A stretch of 64,000 nt of DNA from Lutibacter profundi (GCF_001543325.1 NZ_CP013355.1:2634001-2698000); one strand, 5' to 3'; positions 1-9,319 are shown, numbered from the stretch's first letter. The notes: generated by a model not told the origin, from the sequence alone. Numbers and translations are program-made.

Positions 1-30
1 TTACCAGTAGAAATAGAAATGTTAGAATGA
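1..30 (+). CDS. C-terminal tail of an upstream gene (partial)
   Basis: The first 30 bases read as nine codons followed by TGA in frame 1 (ending EIEMLE). This may be the tail of a gene that starts before the window. It is too short to identify and could be chance. Confidence 0.3.
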   Translation, partial: LPVEIEMLE

Positions 31-163
31 AAAATTTAAGCTTTTATAAACATAACTTCAAAATTTATTTAAATATAAAGCGTCCTGAGTGTTTTAATTA
101 GATCTTCTTTTTTAAAACAATTTTCACTATTATTACCTTAACCTTATTAAAAATAAATTTATT

Positions 164-1540
164 ATGGAATTACCATATGCAGAACCTTATAAAATTAAAA
201 TGGTTGAATCTATCAACCGATCAACAAAAGAACAACGTTTAAAATGGATTAAAAAGGCAAATTATAATCTTTTCAATTTAACTTCAGATAAAGTATTTAT
301 AGACTTGTTGACTGATTCAGGAACTGGAGCAATGAGCGATAAACAGTGGGCAGAAATGATGATTGGAGATGAAAGTTATGCAGGCTCATCATCATTCTTA
401 AAACTAAAGAAAACAGTAAAAAAAATTACAGGATTTAAATATTTTTTGCCAACACATCAAGGAAGAGCTGCTGAAAATGTTTTATTTTCAGCATTGGTCA
501 AAGAAGGAGATATTGTACCGGGTAATTCTCATTTTGACACTACCAAAGGGCATATTGAATTTAGAAAAGCAACTGCTATTGATTGTACTATTGATGAAGC
601 TTTTGATACCTCAAAAATTCATCCTTTTAAAGGAAATATAGATATTCAAAAATTAAAATCAGTATTTAAAAAATATCCAGCTAAAAAAATACCGTTAGTT
701 ATTTTAACTATAACCTGTAATAGCTCAGGAGGTCAACCAGTTTCTGTGCAAAATGTAAAAGAAGTTTCTAAATTATGTAAACAGTACAACGTACCACTGT
801 TTTTTGATTCTGCCCGTTTTGCTGAAAATGCATATTTTATAAAAAAACGCGAAAAGGGTTATGAAAGTAAAACAATTAAAGAAATAGCAAAAGAAGTTTT
901 TTCTTATGGAGATGGTATGACTATGAGTGCTAAAAAAGATGGATTGGTTAATATGGGTGGGTTTATAGCACTTAATAGCAAAGAAATTTTCAAACAAGCC
1001 ACCGTTTTTAATATTATGTTTGAGGGTTTTATTACTTATGGAGGGATGAATGGTAGAGATATGGGGGCTTTAGCTATTGGTTTAGACGAAGCAACTGAAT
1101 TTAATTATTTGGAAAGTAGGGTAGAGCAAGTAGCATATTTAGGAAATAAATTGGTTGAATTTGGAGTTCCTGTACAACAACCTATTGGAGGTCATGCTAT
1201 ATTTTTAGACGCAAATAAATTTGTTCCAAATATTCCAAGAGAAGAATATAGAGCACAAGCTTTAGCTATTGAAATTTATGTTGTTGGAGGAATTAGAGGC
1301 GTAGAAATAGGTACTGTATTGGCCGATAGAGATCCAATTACAAGAGAAAATAGATATCCAGAATTAGAGCTGGTACGTTTAGCTGTTCCAAGAAGGACTT
1401 ATTCAAATAATCATATGGATTACATTGCTGTAGCTTTAAAAAATATTTATGATACTAGAAATGAGGCAAAAACAGGGTATGTAATTACTGAGGAAGCACC
1501 CATAATGAGACATTTTACAACAAAATTTAAAAAAGTTTAA
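164..1540 (+). CDS. tnaA: Tryptophanase (tryptophan indole-lyase)
   Basis: A PLP-dependent beta-eliminating lyase of 458 aa that should cleave L-tryptophan to indole, pyruvate and ammonia in the cytoplasm. The family signature LLTDSGTGAMSDKQ lies near residue 48, THQGRAAE near 97, and the PLP lysine is expected at K258 in MSAKKD. Two features favour tryptophanase over its sister tyrosine phenol-lyase: FDTTKGH near 124 (phenol-lyases have FTTTRYH), and a VEIG motif where phenol-lyases carry the substrate-binding arginine as MERG. The C-terminus RHFTTKFKKV also matches the tryptophanase type. The gene stands alone, 60 bp before the Rrf2 regulator. I see no TnaC-like leader peptide in the 130 bp upstream. 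Confidence 0.9.
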   Translation: MELPYAEPYKIKMVESINRSTKEQRLKWIKKANYNLFNLTSDKVFIDLLTDSGTGAMSDKQWAEMMIGDESYAGSSSFLKLKKTVKKITGFKYFLPTHQGRAAENVLFSALVKEGDIVPGNSHFDTTKGHIEFRKATAIDCTIDEAFDTSKIHPFKGNIDIQKLKSVFKKYPAKKIPLVILTITCNSSGGQPVSVQNVKEVSKLCKQYNVPLFFDSARFAENAYFIKKREKGYESKTIKEIAKEVFSYGDGMTMSAKKDGLVNMGGFIALNSKEIFKQATVFNIMFEGFITYGGMNGRDMGALAIGLDEATEFNYLESRVEQVAYLGNKLVEFGVPVQQPIGGHAIFLDANKFVPNIPREEYRAQALAIEIYVVGGIRGVEIGTVLADRDPITRENRYPELELVRLAVPRRTYSNNHMDYIAVALKNIYDTRNEAKTGYVITEEAPIMRHFTTKFKKV

Positions 1541-1561
1541 TATCTTATTATCTTTTTTTAG

Positions 1562-1569
1562 TAGTTTTG
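1562..1569 (+). promoter_or_regulatory. Predicted -7 box for the Rrf2 gene
   Basis: TAGTTTTG matches the Bacteroidota -7 consensus TAnnTTTG and sits 31 bp before the Rrf2 start codon. No clear -33 TTTG at ideal spacing was identified, so this is a prediction. Confidence 0.4.
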
Positions 1570-1600
1570 TTTATATAAACAGTTAAAATTAATCCATTTT

Positions 1601-2050
1601 ATGTTATCAAGAGCAAGCAAGTATGCAATTCTATCTACATTATATTTAGCTGAACACTCAAGTAAAGAAAAAAAAATAAGTGTTAAACAAATCGCAGATG
1701 AAATTGATGTACCGAGTCCCTTTTTAGCTAAATTATTTCAACAACTAGTACACGCTAAAATAATTTCATCAGTAAAAGGGCCTAATGGAGGGTTTTTTAT
1801 TACCCCCAAAAATGGAAAAAAAACGGTTTGTGATATTATTGAAAACATTGACGGTTTACATAAATTAAATGAATGCTTTTTAGGTTTGCACGAATGTGAT
1901 TCTAAAAATCCTTGTCCGGTTCATTTTATTGTAGAGCCATTTAAAAATAGTATTTTAGGAAAGTTTAGGGATAAATCAATTCTAGAATTCTCTAAGGAAG
2001 TGGCTGATAATGGTCGTGTGCTAACACTAAAAAATATTGATTTAGAGTAA
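1601..2050 (+). CDS. Rrf2-family transcriptional regulator (NsrR-like, probable NO sensor)
   Basis: A 149-aa winged-helix regulator of the Rrf2 family (NsrR, IscR, RirA). The DNA-binding helix-turn-helix spans about residues 25-65 (VKQIADEIDVPSPFLAKLFQ), followed by the wing motif GPNGGF. Three cysteines at 92, 99 and 105 lie in the spacing Rrf2 proteins use to hold a [2Fe-2S] or [4Fe-4S] cluster that NO destroys. It sits 130 bp upstream of norCB on the same strand. That context makes it the likely regulator of the NO-reduction genes here, acting through the shared palindrome upstream of norC, nirS and ric. The link to that palindrome is inferred. Other Rrf2 members respond to iron-sulfur status or cysteine, so NsrR identity is not proven. 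Confidence 0.82.
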   Translation: MLSRASKYAILSTLYLAEHSSKEKKISVKQIADEIDVPSPFLAKLFQQLVHAKIISSVKGPNGGFFITPKNGKKTVCDIIENIDGLHKLNECFLGLHECDSKNPCPVHFIVEPFKNSILGKFRDKSILEFSKEVADNGRVLTLKNIDLE

Positions 2051-2060
2051 TAATTTTGAT

Positions 2061-2084
2061 AAAGTATGATTTTTATCATACTTT
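2061..2084. promoter_or_regulatory. Perfect hairpin/palindrome after the Rrf2 gene
   Basis: AAAGTATGAT, a TTTT loop, then ATCATACTTT: a perfect 10-bp stem starting 10 bp after the Rrf2 stop codon. It lacks a following T-run, so it is either a weak terminator or a protein-binding palindrome upstream of norC. A second, smaller AAGTAT/ATACTT repeat follows at about 2090-2106. Confidence 0.45.
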
Positions 2085-2114
2085 AGTTGAAGTATTAAAT
2101 ATACTTTAGCACCC

Positions 2115-2140
2115 ATTAAAAGATAAAAAGGTCTTTTAAT
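2115..2140. promoter_or_regulatory. Predicted NO-regulon operator upstream of norC
   Basis: A perfect inverted repeat with 9-bp arms ATTAAAAGA and TCTTTTAAT around an 8-base spacer, ending 40 bp before norC. The core recurs almost letter for letter upstream of nirS and ric. Three occurrences upstream of three NO-related genes make it a likely operator for one regulator. The adjacent Rrf2 protein is the prime candidate. Confidence 0.65.
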
Positions 2141-2180
2141 AGGTGAATTAAGAATAATTAACCAATTAAACTCGTTAAAT

Positions 2181-2642
2181 ATGTTATCTAAAAAACAAGC
2201 AAGAGCATTTTTTTTGGGGGGGACACTTGTAACATTTCTTGTATTTATAGGACTTACAGTGTATTCTTTATCAAAAGGAAATGATCAAACAAACAATGAA
2301 AATCTTACTGCAGAAGTGGTAAGAGGAAAAGAAATTTGGGAATCTAATAATTGTATGGGGTGTCATACAATTTTAGGAGAGGGAAGTTATTATGCCCCTG
2401 AATTAACAAAAGTTGTTGACCGTTTAAATGAACAATATAATGGAAATGGTGAGGAAATTATTAAAGGAATTTTAACATCAAAAACATCTTGGCAACCGCA
2501 TGGAAGAAAAATGGTAGCTTATGGAATGACTGAAGCAGAAGCAACAGACGTAATATCGTTCTTTAAATGGATTGGCGAAATTGATTTAAACGGTTTTGAA
2601 AGAATAGTATCTCCACTAGCAAAAGATAGAATTAACAACTAA
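2181..2642 (+). CDS. norC: Nitric oxide reductase subunit C (cytochrome c)
   Basis: The membrane-anchored monohaem cytochrome c subunit of cNOR, 153 aa. It passes electrons from periplasmic donors to NorB for reduction of 2 NO to N2O. One N-terminal transmembrane anchor spans about residues 8-30. The haem c motif CMGCH is at residues 58-62 within the NorC-typical context NNCMGCHTILGEGSYYAPEL. A conserved MVAYGM segment near the C-terminus supplies the probable methionine ligand. The gene is followed 11 bp later by norB, so the two are co-transcribed. The upstream palindrome suggests NO-responsive control. Confidence 0.93.
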   Translation: MLSKKQARAFFLGGTLVTFLVFIGLTVYSLSKGNDQTNNENLTAEVVRGKEIWESNNCMGCHTILGEGSYYAPELTKVVDRLNEQYNGNGEEIIKGILTSKTSWQPHGRKMVAYGMTEAEATDVISFFKWIGEIDLNGFERIVSPLAKDRINN

Positions 2643-2653
2643 ACAAAAATATT

Positions 2654-3991
2654 ATGAAATATAAATCACAAAAAGTAGCCTATTGGTTTTTTGCGCTTTC
2701 AATGCTATTATTAGTATTACAAATTGTATATGGGTTTATCATGGGGTTTGCACATGCAGGATATGATGGCTTACACAGTATTATTCCTTTCAATACAGCA
2801 AAAGCAGTTCATCTTAATTTACTGGTAGTTTGGTTGTTATCTGGTTTTTTTGGAGCAGCCTATTATATTATCCCAGAAGAAGCACAACGAGAATTAGTAA
2901 GTGTTAAATTAGCTTATGTTCAATTAATTACTTTAGCTTTAGTTGGTGTTGCAGCTATTATAGGCTTTCACTTTAATTATTGGGAAGGGCGTAAATTTTT
3001 AGAAATACCTCGTCCACTAGATTATTTAGTGGTATTAAATGTACTCTTATTTTTGGGGATAATTTTAGTTACTTTATTTAAAGGTAAAAGAAGAACTACC
3101 ACAGCATTAGTACTTTCAATGGGGCTTTTGTTTGCAGCATTACTGTATTTACCAGGAATGATAACATTTGATAATCAAACTATGGATTCTTTTTTCCGTT
3201 GGTGGGTAGTTCACTTATGGGTTGAAGGTGTTTGGGAATTGATAATGGGAGGTATTTTGTCTTTCTTATTAATAAAAATAACGGGTGTTGATAGAGAAGT
3301 TATTGAAAAATGGCTGTATGTAATTGTTGGATTAACATTTTTATCAGGAATTTTAGGGACTGGTCATCATTATTACTATATAGGAGTAAACAAAATTTGG
3401 CTAATTGTTGGGGGAATATTTTCAGCGTTGGAGCCATTAGCATTTTTAGCAATGGCATTGTTTGCAGTGAACATGTATAGAAAAGGAGAAAAAAAACATC
3501 CAAATAAATTAGCATTGTATTGGACATTAGGGGCAGCAATTGTTTCATTTGTTGGAGCTGGTTTATTGGGTTTTGCTCATACATTACCACAAACAAACAT
3601 TTACACTCATGGTACTTTAGTAACAGCCATGCATGGTCACCTAGCATTTTGGGGAGCGTACGCAATGATTGTGTTTGCAATTATAAGTTATAGTTTACCA
3701 AATATGACAGGTAGAAAATTATATGAAAGTGCCATAGGAAGAGCCGCTTTTTGGTTGTCAAATATTGGTATGGTTGGTATGACTGTTGCTTTTGGTGTTG
3801 CCGGCGTTGTACAAGTATACTTGGAGCGTAAGCTAAAAATGAACTTTATGGTAGTTCAACAAGAAATTGAAGTTCATTTTATTGTTTTAATTATTTGCGC
3901 TACTATTTTTGCAACAGGTATTACACTTTTCATTATAGACTTCTTTAAGCACGGTACTCCTACAGATGAAGCAATAGAAAGTGAAAGTTAA
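2654..3991 (+). CDS. norB: Nitric oxide reductase subunit B (catalytic)
   Basis: The catalytic subunit of cytochrome c-dependent NO reductase, 445 aa, a haem-copper oxidase relative with about 12 transmembrane helices. It holds haem b and the b3/FeB site where two NO molecules join to N2O. Family motifs include HLNLLVVWLLSGFFGAAYY near residue 53, WWVVHLWVEGVWE around 183-195, the GTGHHYYYIG histidine pair near 236-245, and MHGHLAFWGAYA near 325. It has the length of the short cNOR form and no N-terminal quinol-oxidase extension, consistent with use of the adjacent norC. Confidence 0.94.
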   Translation: MKYKSQKVAYWFFALSMLLLVLQIVYGFIMGFAHAGYDGLHSIIPFNTAKAVHLNLLVVWLLSGFFGAAYYIIPEEAQRELVSVKLAYVQLITLALVGVAAIIGFHFNYWEGRKFLEIPRPLDYLVVLNVLLFLGIILVTLFKGKRRTTTALVLSMGLLFAALLYLPGMITFDNQTMDSFFRWWVVHLWVEGVWELIMGGILSFLLIKITGVDREVIEKWLYVIVGLTFLSGILGTGHHYYYIGVNKIWLIVGGIFSALEPLAFLAMALFAVNMYRKGEKKHPNKLALYWTLGAAIVSFVGAGLLGFAHTLPQTNIYTHGTLVTAMHGHLAFWGAYAMIVFAIISYSLPNMTGRKLYESAIGRAAFWLSNIGMVGMTVAFGVAGVVQVYLERKLKMNFMVVQQEIEVHFIVLIICATIFATGITLFIIDFFKHGTPTDEAIESES

Positions 3992-4021
3992 ATAAATAAC
4001 GATTTTTTTAGATTGATTGCC

Positions 4022-4070
4022 AAGCCACTAGATTAAATTTTAATATATTTAATTAAGTGGCTTTGGTTTT
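4022..4070 (+). terminator. Rho-independent terminator of norCB
   Basis: AAGCCACT (4022-4029) pairs with AGTGGCTT (4056-4063) around an AT-rich, partly self-complementary loop, followed by a T-rich tail. It lies 31 bp after the norB stop codon and separates norCB from nirS. The rest of the 316-bp gap holds the nirS operator and no visible gene. Confidence 0.65.
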
Positions 4071-4261
4071 TATTTGAAAATTAAAATTACTGTATAATAA
4101 CTCATCATATCATTGAGTACTAAATTGATAAATTAAAATCTTAGAATATTTCCGTAAATAATAATTTGATTTATTTAAAATAATTACTAAAATTAAAAAC
4201 TTTTTCATAAACTGATATTAATCATACAATTAACTATTTTTCAGTTTTAAATTTGCAATAT

Positions 4262-4284
4262 AAAGATAAAAAGGTCTTTTAATA
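4262..4284. promoter_or_regulatory. Predicted NO-regulon operator upstream of nirS
   Basis: This site matches the norC site over about 23 consecutive bases: AAAGA, an 8-base spacer TAAAAAGG, then TCTTTTAAT. The perfect arms are shorter here (5 bp), but the core sequence is the same. It ends 24 bp before nirS. Confidence 0.62.
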
Positions 4285-4307
4285 CAAATTAAAACTAATC
4301 AATAAAA

Positions 4308-5960
4308 ATGAAAAAATTAAATTTATTGGGACTCGTACTTTTAGTATCATTTATTACTTTTAGTTGTAAAAACACCAAAGAAGAAAAACGCCCTAAAAAT
4401 GACAAAATTGTTCAGAATGGAGTTACACTTACAAAAAAAGAAATGGAGAAAGGAAGTACTCTATTTTTTGACAGATGTGCAGGCTGCCATGGCTCTTCAA
4501 GGAAAGGGGCAACAGGGCCACATTTATTGCCTATTGCACCGAAAGGAGATAATAGACCTGGCACAACGCTTCTAGGTGTTGCAGGTATTCGTGCTTTTAT
4601 AGAAAATGGAACACCAGCAGGCATGCCAGAATGGAAAGGTATATTGAGTGAAGAAGAGATAGAATTAATGACACGTTTTTTGCAAGTAGATCCACCAATT
4701 ACACCTCCATTTGGTTTAAAAGAAATTAAAGAAACATGGAAATTAATTGTTCCTGTAGCAGATAGACCTACGAAACCACAGCACACTAGAAATATTAATA
4801 ATTACTTTGGTGTAATTATGAGAGATGCAGGTAAAGTAGCTATTATTGATGGTGATACTAAAGAAAAAATAACTGTCTTGAAAACAGGATTTGCCGTTCA
4901 TATTTTAAGAACATCAGCTTCAGGAAGATATATTTATTCTATAGGTAGAGATGGTAGAATTACAATGATTGACACCTATCCTAAAATTCCGAATATTGTT
5001 GCAGAAGTTAGAGAGTCTTTTGACGCTCGATCTGTTGAAGTATCAAAATACAAAGGATATGAAGACAAGTACTTAATTGCGGGGGGGTATAATCCTAGTC
5101 ATTTTGTTATTTTTGATGCGCAAACTTTAGAACCAATTAGTGTTACTAGCACAAGTGGTAAAGCATGTGATGGAAAAAAAGAATTTATAAAAGAGGCGCG
5201 TGTAGCTGCAATAGTAGCTTCACATACAGATCCTTTATGGGTAATAAATATTAAAGAAAGAGGTATGGTAGCTTTAGTTGATTATACAAATCCTAAAGAA
5301 CCAAAAGTGACAGAAATTCCTACAGCAAGATTTTTACACGATGGAGGCTGGGATGCTACAGGACATTATTTTTTAGTAGCAGCAAATGCCAGTAACAAAA
5401 TTGTTGTAATTGATGTGCCCAATAAAAAGTTAGTTAAAATTATTGAAACAGGAATTAAACCTCATCCAGGTAGAGGAACTAATATTAAAAATAAATTGGG
5501 CAGCCTTTGGGTAACATCTCATTTAGGAGAAAATAAAATATCTTTTATTAAAACTGATAAGGGACCAGGACGTTGGACAGTTGTAAAAGAGGTTAAAGCT
5601 CCTGGAGTAGGTGGTGGCGCTTTATTTGTGAAATCTCATCCAAAATCTAAACACCTTTGGGTTGACAGAACATTAAACCCTGATTCTGATTTACATGCTT
5701 CCGTAGATGTTTTTGATACACAAACTTTTGAACATTTAAAAACCATAACTATGCCTAAAGGTGTTGATGGTCGTATGGTACATATGGAATATAATGAAGC
5801 TGGAAATGAAGTTTGGGTATCTGTATTTATGGGTAAACAGAGCGCTCTTTTAATTTATAATGATAAAACATTAAAATTGAAAAAGGTAATAAAAGAAGAT
5901 TGGGTGCAAAATCCAACAGGAAAATTCAATATCTACAATACAACACACGATATTTATTAA
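4308..5960 (+). CDS. nirS: Cytochrome cd1 nitrite reductase
   Basis: A periplasmic NO-forming nitrite reductase of 550 aa, predicted to be a lipoprotein because the signal ends in FITFSC with Cys20. The haem c domain carries CAGCH at residues 57-61. The eight-bladed haem d1 propeller starts near residue 130 with the NirS-typical RNINNYFGVIMRDAG and the FAVHILRTSASGRY segment that holds the probable proximal histidine. Further conserved segments are SVEVSKYKGYEDKYLIAGGY and the TTHDIY C-terminus. It shares its predicted operator with norC and ric, which fits co-induction of NO-producing and NO-consuming enzymes. No haem d1 biosynthesis gene (nirF, nirJ, nirDLGH) is in the window, so these must lie elsewhere. 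Confidence 0.93.
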   Translation: MKKLNLLGLVLLVSFITFSCKNTKEEKRPKNDKIVQNGVTLTKKEMEKGSTLFFDRCAGCHGSSRKGATGPHLLPIAPKGDNRPGTTLLGVAGIRAFIENGTPAGMPEWKGILSEEEIELMTRFLQVDPPITPPFGLKEIKETWKLIVPVADRPTKPQHTRNINNYFGVIMRDAGKVAIIDGDTKEKITVLKTGFAVHILRTSASGRYIYSIGRDGRITMIDTYPKIPNIVAEVRESFDARSVEVSKYKGYEDKYLIAGGYNPSHFVIFDAQTLEPISVTSTSGKACDGKKEFIKEARVAAIVASHTDPLWVINIKERGMVALVDYTNPKEPKVTEIPTARFLHDGGWDATGHYFLVAANASNKIVVIDVPNKKLVKIIETGIKPHPGRGTNIKNKLGSLWVTSHLGENKISFIKTDKGPGRWTVVKEVKAPGVGGGALFVKSHPKSKHLWVDRTLNPDSDLHASVDVFDTQTFEHLKTITMPKGVDGRMVHMEYNEAGNEVWVSVFMGKQSALLIYNDKTLKLKKVIKEDWVQNPTGKFNIYNTTHDIY

Positions 5961-5974
5961 CTTAATTTAGGGAC

Positions 5975-6008
5975 AATCTATATGGCTGAAAATTCAGTCA
6001 TATAGATT
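5975..6008. terminator. Long hairpin between nirS and the TonB receptor
   Basis: A 15-bp stem (AATCTATATGGCTGA with TCAGTCATATAGATT, one G-T wobble) around a 4-base AAAT loop, 15 bp after the nirS stop codon. There is no U-run after it. It may be a weak terminator or an mRNA-stabilising hairpin inside a nirS-receptor-porin transcript. Confidence 0.5.
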
Positions 6009-6022
6009 TAAAATTCACTACA

Positions 6023-8035
6023 ATGAGGACTAATTTAATAGCCTTTGGGGTGCTATTGTTTTTTTTAAACTTGACATCAGCTCAAATAAAAACAAAAGAA
6101 AACAGTAAAGAAGGTGGTAAAACTGAACAGTTAGAAGAAGTAATAGTTACCGCTCAATATGCACCTCAATCAGAAAAAAATGCAGTATATAAAGTCAAAA
6201 TTATAAATTCTAATACCATTAATAGAAAGGCAGCAAATAATTTAAGAGAGTTGTTACAGCAAGAATTGAATTTAGATTTAACACAAAATTCAGTTTTTGG
6301 AACTAGTTTAGAAATACAGGGTATATCTAAGGAAAATATTAAAATTTTAATTGACGGTGTACCTGTTATTGGACGTTTAAACGGTATTATAGATTTAAAC
6401 CAAATTAACCTATCTTCAATTGAAAGGGTTGAAATAATTGAAGGTCCTGTATCTGTTTTTTATGGTACCGATGCTATGGGAGGTATTATAAATCTTATTA
6501 CCAAAAAAGAACAAAAAGAAAATGTAGAAGCGAATATATCTTCTTACATAGAAAGTATAAATGCTACAAATATCAATGGAGAGATAGGTTATAAATTTAA
6601 AAACAATACAATACGCTTTAATAGTGCTTACTACCATTTTAATGGTTTGAATACAAATAAATCACCACGTAATTTAAATTGGGAAGAAAGAGGTCAATAC
6701 TTTGGTAATTTGATGTTTAGCAAAAAATTAGAGAATTTAACATTGCGTCTAAATAGTAATATTTCTAATGAAAAATTGATTTCTCTTGGAGAACCAGACA
6801 GAAGAGGTAATATTAAAGATATAAACTACTTTACCAAACGTATTGACAATTCATTAAATGTGCAAGGTAAAATTCTAAAAAATAAATTCATAAATGTAGT
6901 TGCTTCTTATCTGTATTATCAGAGATATCACGATACTTTTATTGTTGACCCAGTAACTTTCACAAAAACACAATCCACAGCAGATATTAAATCTGAAAAT
7001 ATTGTTAAATACAATTATGGAGGACTTAGAGCTCAGTTGGGCAAAAGCAATTTGTCAGACAAAACTAATTATGCTTATGGAGTAGATTATTACAAAGAAA
7101 ATTCAATTGGTAATAGAATTTTAGATAAAAAACAGTCTATCAATACATTAGCCTTATTTGGAAGTTTAAACTACAAACTTCTAAAAGGACTTGAAATTCA
7201 ACCAGCATCAAGATATACTTGGAACAGTAGCTACGGAAGTTTATTTTCACCGGCTTTAAATATTAAATTAAAGTTTAATAATAAAAACCAAATACGTTTT
7301 TCATACGCACGAGGCTTTAGAGCACCATCTATAAAAGAATTATTCTTAGACTTTCATATAAATGCAGGACCTTTAACATATATTATTTCTGGTAATGAAG
7401 ATTTAGATGTAGAGAAATCACATAGTTTTAATTTGTATTACTCCTTTAATAAAGATTTAGAAAATAAAAGGTACATTTCTATTGAGCCATCTATTTTCTA
7501 CAATAATATTTCTAGTCTCATAGCTTTAAGTGAAATGGTAGATTTTAAAAGAAATTATTTAAATATAGATAAATTTAAATCAATTGGTGGTAAAGTAAAT
7601 TTTCACTATAAAACCAAGGATGTTCTCTCTTTAAAAGCAGGTGTTTCGCTTATTGGTAGGTATAATAAGTTTAATGAAGCTTATAATACTCAACAATTTT
7701 TTTACTCTCCAGAATTTTCGGCAAACATTAATTATAAAATTAAAAAGATTCATTTAATAATTGATGTCTATAACAAATTTACCGGTAAAAGAGATGGTTT
7801 TATAATTGATAGTAATACAAGTACAATTGTTAAAATAACAAGAGCAAGTTTTAACAATCTTAATACTACTTTTTCAAAATCATTTAATAAGTCAAATATT
7901 AGAATAGCTATTGGGGTTAAAAATGCTTTAGACATCAAAGATATTGAAACGGTAAATGAAGTGGGACAAGCACACTCAAGAGATTTACAACTTTGGGGAC
8001 GCTCTTTCTTCTTTAAAACAACATATAATTTATAA
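6023..8035 (+). CDS. TonB-dependent outer-membrane receptor
   Basis: A 670-aa outer-membrane receptor. A signal peptide ends near residue 20 (LTSAQ). The plug domain spans about 45-160 and includes EEVIVTAQY near 39, IKILIDGVPVIGRLNGIIDLNQINLSSIERVEIIEGPVSVFYGTDAMGGIINLITKK-type plug motifs. A 22-strand barrel follows, ending in an aromatic-rich strand (FFFKTTYNL). The family imports iron complexes, haem, copper or corrinoids by TonB energy. Position between nirS and a porin, both near haem enzymes, hints at metal or haem acquisition for denitrification. The ligand cannot be read from the sequence. Confidence 0.88.
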   Translation: MRTNLIAFGVLLFFLNLTSAQIKTKENSKEGGKTEQLEEVIVTAQYAPQSEKNAVYKVKIINSNTINRKAANNLRELLQQELNLDLTQNSVFGTSLEIQGISKENIKILIDGVPVIGRLNGIIDLNQINLSSIERVEIIEGPVSVFYGTDAMGGIINLITKKEQKENVEANISSYIESINATNINGEIGYKFKNNTIRFNSAYYHFNGLNTNKSPRNLNWEERGQYFGNLMFSKKLENLTLRLNSNISNEKLISLGEPDRRGNIKDINYFTKRIDNSLNVQGKILKNKFINVVASYLYYQRYHDTFIVDPVTFTKTQSTADIKSENIVKYNYGGLRAQLGKSNLSDKTNYAYGVDYYKENSIGNRILDKKQSINTLALFGSLNYKLLKGLEIQPASRYTWNSSYGSLFSPALNIKLKFNNKNQIRFSYARGFRAPSIKELFLDFHINAGPLTYIISGNEDLDVEKSHSFNLYYSFNKDLENKRYISIEPSIFYNNISSLIALSEMVDFKRNYLNIDKFKSIGGKVNFHYKTKDVLSLKAGVSLIGRYNKFNEAYNTQQFFYSPEFSANINYKIKKIHLIIDVYNKFTGKRDGFIIDSNTSTIVKITRASFNNLNTTFSKSFNKSNIRIAIGVKNALDIKDIETVNEVGQAHSRDLQLWGRSFFFKTTYNL

Positions 8036-8056
8036 TACAATTAAATACAAATAATT

Positions 8057-9319
8057 ATGAAAAAAGTAATTTATTTAGCAGTTCTTTTAGTGCTTTTATC
8101 AACGTCTTTAAGTGCACAACAAATAGATTTATCAGCTGAGGTGAGGCCTCGTTTTGAAAATAGACATGGTTTCAAAACCTTAATAAATACAAATGTAGAT
8201 GGAGCAAATTTTATTTCACAACGCTCACGTTTAAATTTTAATTTTAAAAATGACAAATTAAAATTAGGAATAGTACTTCAAAATGTACGTGTTTGGGGAG
8301 ATGTTGGTACGCTCTCTAGCAAAGATACTCAAATAGCTTTTCATCAGGCTTGGGCCGAAGCTATATTGTCAAACAAAGTTTCTTTAAAATTGGGACGTCA
8401 AGAAATTGTTTATGATGATCACCGTATTTTTGGGAATGTAGGTTGGGCACAACAAGCTAGAAGTCATGATGCCCTTTTGCTTAAGTTTATACCCAATAAA
8501 AAGAATAGGTTAGATTTAGGTTTCGCAGTTAATGCAGATGGTCAATTTTTAACTGACGCATTGTACAGTAATGCAGCGGGTTACAAATCTTTTCAATACG
8601 CTTGGTATCATACTCTATTTAACAACAGTTCATTAAGTTTATTATTGCTTAATACAGGTATTGAATATTTAGACGGTAATAGTAATCAAACAGTAGACTA
8701 TATGCAAACTATTGGTGGTCGTTACGTTTATAAATCAGGAAAGTTTAATGCCAATGCAGCAGGTTATTTACAGTCTGGAAAATCACGTAACGCCAATGTA
8801 AGCGCAGGTTATTTTGGCGCAAATTTAGATTACAAAGTTACAAGTAATTTTTCTCTTGGTATTGGAATAGATTATCTATCTGGTAAAGATATGAACGATT
8901 CTAGTACAGATATAAAATCGTTTGCCCCACTATTTGGTACCAATCATAAATTTAATGGTTGGATGGATTATTTTTACGTAGGAAATCACGCTAATTCTGT
9001 TGGCTTAACTGATGTAAATGTAACTTTAGCTTACAAAAAAGATAAATTTTCGGCTAAATTAATACCTCACTTCTTCTCTGCACCAGCTAATGTTTACAAC
9101 AATTCAACAAAGATGGATAGTAATTTAGGAACGGAAATTGACTTGGTTTTAGGGTATAAAATTGCTAGTGACATTATGTTTAATGTTGGCTACTCTAGAA
9201 TGTATGCTACAAGCAGTTTGGAAGTATTAAAGGGTGGCGATAAAGATGAAAATAATAGCTGGGTATGGATGATGATTTCATTTAAACCTAAATTATTTTC
9301 GTCGATTAAAAATAATTAA
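8057..9319 (+). CDS. Alginate-export-family outer-membrane porin
   Basis: A 420-aa predicted beta-barrel with a signal peptide (cleavage near SLSAQ, residue 21). The pattern LSAEVRPRFENRHGF ... FISQRSRLNFNFKNDKLKLGIVLQNVRVWGD and WAEAILSNKVSLKLGRQEIVYDDHRIFGNVGW is typical of the Alginate_exp barrel family, which despite its name includes many general porins. It follows the TonB receptor by 21 bp and is probably co-transcribed. A role in nitrite or other anion passage is plausible but inferred only from the neighbours. Confidence 0.8.
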   Translation: MKKVIYLAVLLVLLSTSLSAQQIDLSAEVRPRFENRHGFKTLINTNVDGANFISQRSRLNFNFKNDKLKLGIVLQNVRVWGDVGTLSSKDTQIAFHQAWAEAILSNKVSLKLGRQEIVYDDHRIFGNVGWAQQARSHDALLLKFIPNKKNRLDLGFAVNADGQFLTDALYSNAAGYKSFQYAWYHTLFNNSSLSLLLLNTGIEYLDGNSNQTVDYMQTIGGRYVYKSGKFNANAAGYLQSGKSRNANVSAGYFGANLDYKVTSNFSLGIGIDYLSGKDMNDSSTDIKSFAPLFGTNHKFNGWMDYFYVGNHANSVGLTDVNVTLAYKKDKFSAKLIPHFFSAPANVYNNSTKMDSNLGTEIDLVLGYKIASDIMFNVGYSRMYATSSLEVLKGGDKDENNSWVWMMISFKPKLFSSIKNN

